DNA from: Comamonadaceae bacterium
GTDB taxonomy: Bacteria > Pseudomonadota > Gammaproteobacteria > Burkholderiales > Burkholderiaceae_C
NCBI GenBank assembly: GCA_947374485.1
Contig: CANCCF010000013.1
Span: forward strand, 1-47,618
Direction: 5' to 3'
Length of the DNA: 47,618 nt
Positions 18,651-25,557 of this stretch are shown here, piece after piece. A program made the position numbers and the translations under genes. Within the stretch, counting starts at the first letter, position 1, and every line of letters starts with the position of its first letter. Below the pieces are notes generated by a model. It was not told the DNA's origin and did not search any database. It worked only from the letters and a program-made list of their open reading frames with translations.

Positions 18651-20225
18651 ATGGCCCCAAACCCGTACGACGTCACGCCTTACCAGAGCTACGCCTATGG
18701 GGCCTCGCACCCGAGTCGACTGGCAGTAGTCGCCCGGCTCTTCGGGCTTGAAACGGCTGCGCTGGAAACAGCGCGCGTGCTGGAAATCGGTTGTGCCAGT
18801 GGGGGCAACCTGTTGCCGATGGCCGCATCGCAAGCCCAGGCGCACTTTGTTGGACTGGACTATTCTCCCGTCCAAATTGATTTGGCACGAAAGGCACAAG
18901 CAGAACTCGGATTGACCAACATCGCGTTCCACTGTGTGGACATCCGCAGTGCCGATGCGCAAAACTGGGGGGTGTTCGACTATGTGATCGCCCACGGCAT
19001 CTACTCCTGGTTGGCACCCGATGCACAGGCGGCCTTGCTTGCCCTTTGCAGGCACAGTCTGGCCCCACAGGGCATTGCCTACGTGAGCTACAACACCTTG
19101 CCGGGATGGCACATGCGCGGAATCATCCGTGACATGATGCTGTTCCATTCGGAACTGTTCCCTGACCCCGGGCAGAAAGTCGTCCAGGCAAAGGCCTTGC
19201 TGGATTTCATGGCCACACAGGTGCCGACCGAAGGCAACCCTTACGGGCAGTACCTGCGCCACGAGATGCAACTGGTTTCTGCCGTTAGCGACAGCTACCT
19301 GAGCCATGACCATCTGGAGGAGCACAACGAGGCCCTTTATTTCCGCGATTTCGTGACACGGGCCCATGCCTGCGGCTTGGCCTATTTGGGCGAGTCAGAA
19401 TTCAGCAGCATGGTGGGCGCCGGGGTATCCAATGACGCATACCAGCAGTTGGCAAGCGAGATACAAGACATCGTGCGCCTGGAGCAATACCTTGACTTCA
19501 TGCGCAACCGCACGTTCCGCATGACCCTGCTGGTGCAACAGGGCCGCGATATTCGACGCAAGGTGGACGGCGATCGACTGCAAGAGCTGTGGGTATCTGG
19601 CGCCCTGGTTCCCGACACGCCGTGTGATCCCGCAACCGCCGATGAAACGGCCTTCCGGTCAGGCAACGGTCATGGTTTGCGCACCGGCCACCCGATCACC
19701 AAGGCGGCGTTGCTGGCACTGCGCGCGCACTTTCCGGGCGCACTGGCGTTCAGCGCCTTGCTGAGCCTTGCGCGCAGCCGTCTGCCCTCGACCCACTGCG
19801 ACGCAATCTGCGCTGAGCAAGACGCCACAACCTTGGCAAATGACCTGTTGCTGGCCTACATGGCACCCGGCACCGTCCAGCTTTATGCGAGCAAGCATGG
19901 GGCTGCGCCTAGCCCTGGTCCCCTCCCAACGGCGTCGGCCTATGCACGGTGGCAGGCATTGCATGCACGTGTCCTGACCAACCTGATGCATGAGACGGTA
20001 GAGGCCAGCACCGTGGCCTGCTTTCTTCTGCCACTGCTGGATGGGGGCAATGACCATGCTGCCCTGTGCCGGGCATTGCGCCAGGGGATCGCACAAGGGC
20101 AGATTCAGCTGGAGCACGCGGGCCAGACGGTTTCACCAGACGCGCCAGATGCGGCCATGCAAGACGCACTGAGCGCAGTTTTGCAGGCGCTGGCCTTGCA
20201 AGGCCTGCTCCTGCAGCCAGCCTGA
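18651..20225 (+). CDS. PKMT-type class I SAM methyltransferase with methyltransferase regulatory domain
   Basis: This is a 524-residue protein. The N-terminal Rossmann methyltransferase has motif I LEIGCASGGN (Glu45, Gly47, Gly51), the acidic GLDYSP and HGIYSWL. The segment YVSYNTLPGWHMRG at about 144-157 is characteristic of proteins carrying the methyltransferase regulatory domain (PF10119). That architecture is shared with the rickettsial lysine methyltransferases PKMT1/PKMT2, which methylate the outer-membrane autotransporter OmpB. The C-terminal about 200 residues fit the extra helical/winged domains of that family. It starts 45 bases after tpsA, same strand, with a weak ribosome site. 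I infer protein-lysine methylation, with TpsA or another envelope protein as substrate. No signal peptide is seen, so it would act in the cytoplasm. Confidence 0.82.
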   Translation: MAPNPYDVTPYQSYAYGASHPSRLAVVARLFGLETAALETARVLEIGCASGGNLLPMAASQAQAHFVGLDYSPVQIDLARKAQAELGLTNIAFHCVDIRSADAQNWGVFDYVIAHGIYSWLAPDAQAALLALCRHSLAPQGIAYVSYNTLPGWHMRGIIRDMMLFHSELFPDPGQKVVQAKALLDFMATQVPTEGNPYGQYLRHEMQLVSAVSDSYLSHDHLEEHNEALYFRDFVTRAHACGLAYLGESEFSSMVGAGVSNDAYQQLASEIQDIVRLEQYLDFMRNRTFRMTLLVQQGRDIRRKVDGDRLQELWVSGALVPDTPCDPATADETAFRSGNGHGLRTGHPITKAALLALRAHFPGALAFSALLSLARSRLPSTHCDAICAEQDATTLANDLLLAYMAPGTVQLYASKHGAAPSPGPLPTASAYARWQALHARVLTNLMHETVEASTVACFLLPLLDGGNDHAALCRALRQGIAQGQIQLEHAGQTVSPDAPDAAMQDALSAVLQALALQGLLLQPA

Positions 20226-20307
20226 AGTTTGCAGCGTCGCTTTGTGTCAACAGAGCGTCGCAGCAAACCGAGACACCGCCACAGGCCCGGCATACGATGG
20301 GCCCACC

Positions 20308-21042
20308 ATGACCGACATTCAAACCCTGCGCACCGACCTGGCCGCCGCCTTTCGCTGGGCCGCGCGGCTCAACCTGCACGAGTCGATTGCCAACCATTTC
20401 AGCGTGGCCACCAACGCGTCCGGCAGCCAGTTTCTATTGAATCCGGTGGGCAGCCATTTCTCCCGCCTGCGCGCCAGCGACTTGCTGCTGCTGGACGTGG
20501 GCGAGCCAGCCACCTACGCTGGCGACAACGCGCCCGACCCCACGGCCTGGCACCTGCACGCCGCCTTGCACAAAGCCTTGCCGCAGGCGCGCTGCATCCT
20601 GCACACGCATATGCACAACGCCACCGTGCTGTGCTGCCTGAAAGACTTCGAGTTTTTGATGCTGGACCAGAACGCCTGCCGTTTTCATGGCCGCATTGCC
20701 TATGACCGCGACTATGCGGGCATGGCGCTGGATGACAACGAAGGTACGCGTGTGGCGGCCTTGATGGGCGTTGGTAAAAGCGTGCTGTTCATGGGCAACC
20801 ACGGCGTCATCGTGGTCGGCCCTAGTGTGGCCCAGGCCTTTGACGAACTCTATTACCTGGAGAAAGCCTGCGCCCTGCAGGTGTCCGCCTTGGCCACTGG
20901 TCGTGAGCTGGCCCTGATACCCGAGGCCGTGGCCCAGGCCGCCTGCAGCCAATGGAACGATTACCCCACGCGCTTTAGCGAGCTGCATTTCAACGCCCTC
21001 AAAACCATCCTCAACGAAGAAGAACCGGACTACCAAGCATGA
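20308..21042 (+). CDS. Class II aldolase/adducin domain protein, first gene of carnitine operon
   Basis: This 244-residue protein carries the class II aldolase/adducin fold. HTHMHNATVL provides the two or three His metal ligands and FMGNHGVIVVG the third-site His region. LNLHESIANHFSV near the N-terminus matches the family's phosphate/substrate loop. Family members cleave sugar phosphates, decarboxylate or dehydrate, and many are uncharacterised. Its stop overlaps the BKACE start by 4 bases, so it is translationally tied to carnitine breakdown, yet no known step of that pathway needs an aldolase. ATG 20308 is chosen because the domain begins within 15 residues. An 82-base gap upstream separates it from the methyltransferase gene, without a clear promoter. 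Confidence 0.85.
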   Translation: MTDIQTLRTDLAAAFRWAARLNLHESIANHFSVATNASGSQFLLNPVGSHFSRLRASDLLLLDVGEPATYAGDNAPDPTAWHLHAALHKALPQARCILHTHMHNATVLCCLKDFEFLMLDQNACRFHGRIAYDRDYAGMALDDNEGTRVAALMGVGKSVLFMGNHGVIVVGPSVAQAFDELYYLEKACALQVSALATGRELALIPEAVAQAACSQWNDYPTRFSELHFNALKTILNEEEPDYQA

Positions 21043-21923
21043 ACCCAAACATCATCATTACCTGCGCCGTGACCGGCGCCGGCGAAACCGTTGGCAAGAA
21101 CCCGCATGTGCCGGTGACGCCGCGCCAGATTGCCGATGCGGCGATTGAAGCGGCCAAGGCCGGTGCGACGGTGGTGCACTGCCATGTGCGCGACCCGCAA
21201 ACCGGCAAAGGCAGCCGCGACCCGGCGCTGTACCGCGAACTGATGGAGCACATCAAGACCTCGGGCGTGGACGTGATCGTCAACCTGACCGCCGGCATGG
21301 GCGGCGACCTGGAAATTGGTGTCGGCGAGCGCCCCACCGACTTCGGCCCAGGCACCGACCTGGTGGGGCCGCTGACCCGCCTGGTGCATGTGGAAGAGTT
21401 ACTGCCCGACATCTGCACGCTGGACTGCGGCACGCTGAACTTTGGCGATGGCGACACGATTTATGTCTCTACGCCGGCCGCCCTGCGCGTGGGCGCCAAG
21501 CGCATCACCGAGCTGGGTGTGAAGGCCGAGCTGGAAATCTTTGACACCGGCCACCTATGGTTCTCCAAGCAGATGATGAAGGAGGGCTTATTGGTCGACC
21601 CGCTGTTCCAGCTCTGCCTGGGCATCCCCTGGGGCGCACCCGCCGACACCACCACCATGAAGGCCATGGTGGACAACCTGCCGGCCGGTGCCACCTGGGC
21701 CGGCTTTGGCATTGGCCGCATGCAAATGCCCATGGCCGCACAGGCCATGCTCTTGGGCGGCAATGTGCGCGTGGGTCTGGAAGACAACCTGTGGCTGGAC
21801 AAGGGCGTGCCGGCCAGCAACGGCAGCCTGGTGGAGCGCGTGATCAAGCTGATCGAGTGCATGGGCGCCAAGCCCATGAGCCCGGCCGATGGCCGCGTGA
21901 AGATGAATCTGAAGAAACGCTGA
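21039..21923 (+). CDS. cdhC: BKACE family beta-keto acid cleavage enzyme (predicted 3-dehydrocarnitine cleavage)
   Basis: This is a 294-residue DUF849/BKACE enzyme. VVHCHVRDPQTG supplies the Zn-binding His-x-His. The GGDLEIG and LDCGTLNFGDGD regions are typical of the subgroup found next to carnitine dehydrogenase. Family members react a beta-keto acid with acetyl-CoA to give acetoacetate and a new CoA ester. Because the next two genes encode carnitine dehydrogenase and a betainyl-CoA-type thioesterase, the expected substrate is 3-dehydrocarnitine, giving betainyl-CoA and acetoacetate. Length and motifs are intact. Substrate assignment rests on context. Confidence 0.9.
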   Translation: MNPNIIITCAVTGAGETVGKNPHVPVTPRQIADAAIEAAKAGATVVHCHVRDPQTGKGSRDPALYRELMEHIKTSGVDVIVNLTAGMGGDLEIGVGERPTDFGPGTDLVGPLTRLVHVEELLPDICTLDCGTLNFGDGDTIYVSTPAALRVGAKRITELGVKAELEIFDTGHLWFSKQMMKEGLLVDPLFQLCLGIPWGAPADTTTMKAMVDNLPAGATWAGFGIGRMQMPMAAQAMLLGGNVRVGLEDNLWLDKGVPASNGSLVERVIKLIECMGAKPMSPADGRVKMNLKKR

Positions 21924-21938
21924 ACCCCAAGGAACTCC

Positions 21939-22904
21939 ATGACATTCAACACCAACATCAAAACCTTCGCTGCCTTGGGCACCGGCGTCATCGGCAGCGG
22001 CTGGATCGCCCGCGCCCTGGCCAACGGCCTGGACGTGATCGCCTGGGACCCGGCACCCAATGCCCAAGCGCAACTGGTAGAGCGCATCCGCAAATGCTGG
22101 CCCGCACTGGTGGCCAACGGCCTGAAACCCGGCGCTTCGCCCACGCGCCTGCGCTTTGTCGCCACCGTAGAGGAGTGCGTGAAGGATGCCGACTTCATCC
22201 AGGAAAGCGCCCCCGAAACCCTGGCGCTCAAGATCGACCTGCACGCCCGTGTGACGGCCGCCGCACGGCCCGATGTGCTGATTGGCTCTTCGACGTCGGG
22301 CCTGTTGCCCAGCGAGTTTTACGCCCATGCGAAAAACCCCGAGCGCTGCCTGGTGGGCCATCCGTTCAACCCCGTCTACCTGCTGCCTCTGGTGGAAGTG
22401 GTGGGCGGCGCCAAGACTTCGCCCGAGGCGATTCAAGCTGCGATTGCGTTTTACAAAAGCTTGGGGATGAAGCCCCTGCATGTGCGCAAAGAGGTACCCG
22501 GCTTCATCGCCGACCGCCTGCTCGAAGCCCAATGGCGCGAGGCCCTGCACCTGGTCAACGACGGCGTGGCCACTACCGGCGAGATTGACGATGCCATCCG
22601 CTATGGCGCAGGCATCCGCTGGTCCTTCATGGGCAGCTTTTTGATTTACACGCTGGCAGGCGGCGACGCCGGTATGCGCCACTTCATGTCGCAGTTCGGC
22701 CCGGCTTTGAAGCTGCCGTGGACCAAGCTGGTGGCGCCCGAGCTGACCGATGCGCTGATCGACCGGGTGGTCGAAGGCACCGAGGTACAACTCGGCACGC
22801 ACAGCATTGCCGACCTCGAGCGCTACCGCGACGACTGCCTGATGGCCGTACAGGAAGCGGTGCGGGCCACCAAGATCAAGCACGGTATTTCTCTGGATGA
22901 GTGA
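21939..22904 (+). CDS. cdhA: L-carnitine dehydrogenase (3-hydroxyacyl-CoA dehydrogenase fold)
   Basis: This 321-residue NAD-dependent dehydrogenase has the nucleotide loop LGTGVIGSGW at about 13-22 and the catalytic segment VGHPFNPVYLLPLVEVVGG. The C-terminal domain after PGFIADRL is shorter than in fatty-acid enzymes, and length and motifs fit the L-carnitine dehydrogenase group. It would oxidise carnitine to 3-dehydrocarnitine. An AAGGAA ribosome site precedes ATG 21939. In several bacteria this enzyme is fused to the thioesterase that follows. Here the two are separate but overlap by 8 bases, consistent with split versus fused versions of one module. Confidence 0.9.
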   Translation: MTFNTNIKTFAALGTGVIGSGWIARALANGLDVIAWDPAPNAQAQLVERIRKCWPALVANGLKPGASPTRLRFVATVEECVKDADFIQESAPETLALKIDLHARVTAAARPDVLIGSSTSGLLPSEFYAHAKNPERCLVGHPFNPVYLLPLVEVVGGAKTSPEAIQAAIAFYKSLGMKPLHVRKEVPGFIADRLLEAQWREALHLVNDGVATTGEIDDAIRYGAGIRWSFMGSFLIYTLAGGDAGMRHFMSQFGPALKLPWTKLVAPELTDALIDRVVEGTEVQLGTHSIADLERYRDDCLMAVQEAVRATKIKHGISLDE

Positions 22905-23403
22905 AGCCATGCCCGCCTTGCTGACCACCTGGCGTGGTGCCGTGGACCACGCCTGGGTGGACTACAACGGCCACCTCAACGACGCCTACTACCTGGTGAT
23001 CTTCAGCCTGTCCACGGACGCGCTGATGCTGCACATCGGCCTGGACGCCGCAGGGCGCGCCGCCACCGGCCACACCATGTACACGCTGGAGGTGCACCTG
23101 AACTACCTGCAGGAGGTGCACGAGGGCGTGGCGGTGGAAGTGCGCACCCAGGTGCTGGGTCTGGATGCCAAGCGCTTGCACATCTTCAACACTTTGCATC
23201 GGCAGGACGATGGTGTGTTGCTGGCCACCAATGAGCAGATGCTGTCGAACATCGACACCTCGGACAAGCTGGCGGGCCCCAAGACTGCGCCCTTTGCGCC
23301 GCAGGTTGCTGCGGTGTTGATGCCCCTTGCAGCGGCGCATGCGTCAATGCCAAGACCTGCCAATGCGGGGCGCAGTATTGCGTTGCCTGTTGTGCGCAAG
23401 TAG
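22897..23403 (+). CDS. cdhB: Hotdog-fold acyl-CoA thioesterase (predicted betainyl-CoA thioesterase)
   Basis: This is a 168-residue 4HBT-type hotdog thioesterase with WVDYNGHLNDAYY at about 18-30, including the Asp and His of the family active site. It overlaps the carnitine dehydrogenase gene by 8 bases. In known carnitine clusters the gene at this place hydrolyses betainyl-CoA to glycine betaine and CoA, and I infer the same here. ATG 22897 and ATG 22909 are both possible starts. After its stop the operon is interrupted by a 387-base non-coding repeat region. Confidence 0.87.
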   Translation: MSEAMPALLTTWRGAVDHAWVDYNGHLNDAYYLVIFSLSTDALMLHIGLDAAGRAATGHTMYTLEVHLNYLQEVHEGVAVEVRTQVLGLDAKRLHIFNTLHRQDDGVLLATNEQMLSNIDTSDKLAGPKTAPFAPQVAAVLMPLAAAHASMPRPANAGRSIALPVVRK

Positions 23404-23447
23404 CTATGTATTTTTGCACTGCTGTTGATGGAGTCACTTCTGGACAC

Positions 23448-23637
23448 AGGCCGACGTGGCACTCCGTTCCGTCCGTGTCCCCCGCCCACGCACGGCTTGC
23501 AGCCGTGCATGGCCTATTGCCACAAGGTGGGCGCATCCGCTGGCAGCGGATGCGTACGCCTCCTCCTTTACCTACCGGAACGGAGCGCCACGCCGTCCTG
23601 CGTCTGCCTACATGGTTGGCGCACAAGGATTCGGGTA
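23448..23637 (+). repeat. Dispersed structured intergenic repeat, copy 1, left arm (extended form)
   Basis: This copy shares blocks in the same order with 40799-40922: GGCCGACGYGGCACTC, TGTCCCCCG, GCCTCCTCCTTTA, GAGCGCC..CGTCCTG and GTTGGCGC.CAA. Between the second and third blocks this copy carries extra dyads. These are GCACGGC/GCCGTGC around TTGCA (23490-23508), CGCATCCGCT/AGCGGATGCG around GGC (23532-23554), and GCCCAC/GTGGGC closing over them (23484-23532). Confidence 0.8.
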
Positions 23638-23697
23638 TTCAGCCATTGCACGTCAACAGCGCAGGCTGCCGAGGGCAGTGGGGTGGATGGTGCAGTG

Positions 23698-23738
23698 AGG
23701 TAAAGGAGGAGCCCGCAGGGCGGGGGACACGAACGGAA
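23698..23738 (-). repeat. Dispersed structured intergenic repeat, copy 1, inverted right arm (compact form)
   Basis: This arm is the reverse complement of the left arm. Positions 23719-23738 match 23467-23486 inverted at 19 of 20 bases, and 23698-23711 match 23560-23573 at 14 of 14. The core 23701-23729, read on the minus strand, matches 40828-40856 at 27 of 29 bases. The two differences pair with each other in a small hairpin (stem GCCC/GGGC here, GGCC/GGCC there, loop TGC). Confidence 0.8.
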
Positions 23739-23790
23739 CCATCTACCCCGCTGCCCTCGGACAACACAAACCACTGCACACAATGACTTC

Positions 23791-24384
23791 ATGCCTTTCG
23801 CACCCAAACAAAAGACCATGACCGATCCCCATAAGACAACAGGCCGCGTCAGCACCCCACTGGAAAACACACCGGCCAAACCCTGGAACGCCACGGCCCC
23901 CATAGACGCACCGCTGCAACTCCACTCCCCCACAGTTCTGCCGCAATGGGTGGACTACAACGGCCACATGAGCGAGTCGTGTTTTTTGCTGGTGTTTGGC
24001 GACAGCTCGGATGCCTTTTTTCGCTTTGTCGGCATCGACGAGTCTTACCGCGATACACAGGGCATGTCGCTCTACACGGTGCAAACGCAAATCCACAACA
24101 TCAAGGAAGCGTCCCAGGGCGACCCGCTCCGGCTCACCCTGCAAGTGCTGGATGTGGACGACAAACGCGTGCACATCTTCCACCGCATGTTCCATGCAAA
24201 CACCGGCGAGTTGCTGGCCACGGGTGAGCAAATGCTGGTGCATGTGGACATGCACGCTGGCCGCGCCGCGCCCATGCCGCCGTGGCTGCTGGAACATATG
24301 CAGGCCATCCACACGGCACACGCTGCACTGCCGCGCCCTTCGCAAGCCGGTGCTGCCATCGGCATACGCCGCAAGACCACCTAG
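23791..24384 (+). CDS. Hotdog-fold acyl-CoA thioesterase (predicted carnitinyl-CoA or related betainyl thioesterase)
   Basis: This is a 197-residue hotdog thioesterase with WVDYNGHMSESCF at about 51-63. It is a relative of the preceding thioesterase but with a polar N-terminal extension of about 45 residues. If translation starts at ATG 23818 the protein has 188 residues. Neither start has a strong ribosome site. Two thioesterases in one operon suggest two CoA esters. I infer that this one releases carnitine from carnitinyl-CoA made by the downstream hydratase, while the first acts on betainyl-CoA. The assignments could be swapped. Confidence 0.85.
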   Translation: MPFAPKQKTMTDPHKTTGRVSTPLENTPAKPWNATAPIDAPLQLHSPTVLPQWVDYNGHMSESCFLLVFGDSSDAFFRFVGIDESYRDTQGMSLYTVQTQIHNIKEASQGDPLRLTLQVLDVDDKRVHIFHRMFHANTGELLATGEQMLVHVDMHAGRAAPMPPWLLEHMQAIHTAHAALPRPSQAGAAIGIRRKTT

Positions 24385-24396
24385 AGAATCCACACC

Positions 24397-25557
24397 ATGC
24401 ATTTCGAACTCAGCTTTGAGCACACCCTGCTGGTGGACACAGTGCGCAGCTTTGTGGAAACCGAGCTGTACCCGCACGAAGACCTGGTGGAGCGCACCGA
24501 CGAGATCCCGCCAGAACTCGCAGCACAGATCCAGGCCAAGGCCATAGCGGTCGGCCTGTACGCTGCCAACATGCCGGAAGAACTGGGCGGCGGCGGGCTG
24601 GATAACTTTGGCGTGACGCTCTTGGAGCGCGAACTCGGACGCGCCTCTTATGGCTTGCAGATGCTGATCGCCCGGCCCAGCAACATCCTGCGCGGCTGCA
24701 CGGGCTCGCAAATCGAAGAGTATTTGCGGCCAACGATTCGCGGCGAACGCCACGACTGCCTGGCCATGACCGAACCGAATGCGGGGTCGGATGTGCGCGG
24801 CATGCTGACCACTGCCGTGCGGGATGGCGATGACTACGTGATCAACGGCAGCAAGCACTTCATCAGCCATGCCGACATGGCCGACTATGTGATCCTGTTT
24901 GCGGCCACCGGCGTGGAAGACAGCAAGGCCGGACCGAAGAAAAAGATCACCGGCTTTCTGGTGGACTTTGACACGCCCGGCCTCACGCGCAGGCGCGGGC
25001 CTGCTTGCGTGTCGCACCGGGGCTACCACCAGTGCGAGCTCTTCTTTGACGATGTGCGCGTGCCCGCCAGCAAACGCCTGGGCGAGGAAGGCAAAGGCTT
25101 CGAGTTGATGGGCGAATGGCTAGGGGCCACGCGCCTGACCGTGGCTGCCACCAGCGTGGGCCGGGGGCGGCGCGTGCTGGACCTGGCCACCGAGTGGGCA
25201 GCGAACCGAAAGCAGTTTGGCCAAGCGATTGGCCGCTTCCAGGGCACCGGTTTTAAATTGGCCGACATGGCCACCGAACTCGAGGCCGCCGAACTGCTGA
25301 CCCTGCAAGCCGCCTGGAAGTGCGACCAGGGCCGCATGACCGATTCGGATGCCGCCATGGCCAAGCTGTTTGCGTCCGAAACCCTGGCGCGCATCACCGA
25401 CCAGACCCTGCAGATTTTTGGCGGCATGGGACTGATGGGCTCGCTGCCGATTGAGCGCTTCTGGCGCGACGCGCGGGTGGAGCGCATCTGGGATGGCACC
25501 AGCGAAATCCAGCGCCACATCATCTCGCGCGCCATGCTGCGCGCGCACGGTGCATGA
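24397..25557 (+). CDS. Acyl-CoA dehydrogenase (predicted gamma-butyrobetainyl-CoA dehydrogenase)
   Basis: This 386-residue flavoprotein is of normal ACAD length, with the FAD/substrate signatures AMTEPNAGSDV and NRKQFGQAIGRFQ. The C-terminal IWDGTSEIQR places Asp366 where most short- and medium-chain enzymes have the catalytic Glu of the EGT motif. In this context it would interconvert gamma-butyrobetainyl-CoA and crotonobetainyl-CoA, analogous to CaiA. The reaction direction would depend on electron acceptors not encoded here. It overlaps the ligase gene by 4 bases (ATGA). Confidence 0.88.
   Translation: MHFELSFEHTLLVDTVRSFVETELYPHEDLVERTDEIPPELAAQIQAKAIAVGLYAANMPEELGGGGLDNFGVTLLERELGRASYGLQMLIARPSNILRGCTGSQIEEYLRPTIRGERHDCLAMTEPNAGSDVRGMLTTAVRDGDDYVINGSKHFISHADMADYVILFAATGVEDSKAGPKKKITGFLVDFDTPGLTRRRGPACVSHRGYHQCELFFDDVRVPASKRLGEEGKGFELMGEWLGATRLTVAATSVGRGRRVLDLATEWAANRKQFGQAIGRFQGTGFKLADMATELEAAELLTLQAAWKCDQGRMTDSDAAMAKLFASETLARITDQTLQIFGGMGLMGSLPIERFWRDARVERIWDGTSEIQRHIISRAMLRAHGA

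Larger units (their letters stand above)
23404..23790. other. Long intergenic region inside the carnitine operon, filled by a structured repeat
   Basis: No believable gene lies in these 387 bases. The short open frames have no ribosome sites or family resemblance. The region is occupied by inverted arms and hairpins, described as separate repeat entries. The flanking genes are related thioesterases transcribed in the same direction. Confidence 0.75.

Noticed and set aside
23406..23786. Several overlapping short frames in the gap between the two thioesterase genes, including one of 126 codons.
   Set aside because: They run through hairpin repeat arms, resemble no protein and differ between the two repeat copies, so the repeat explains them better.
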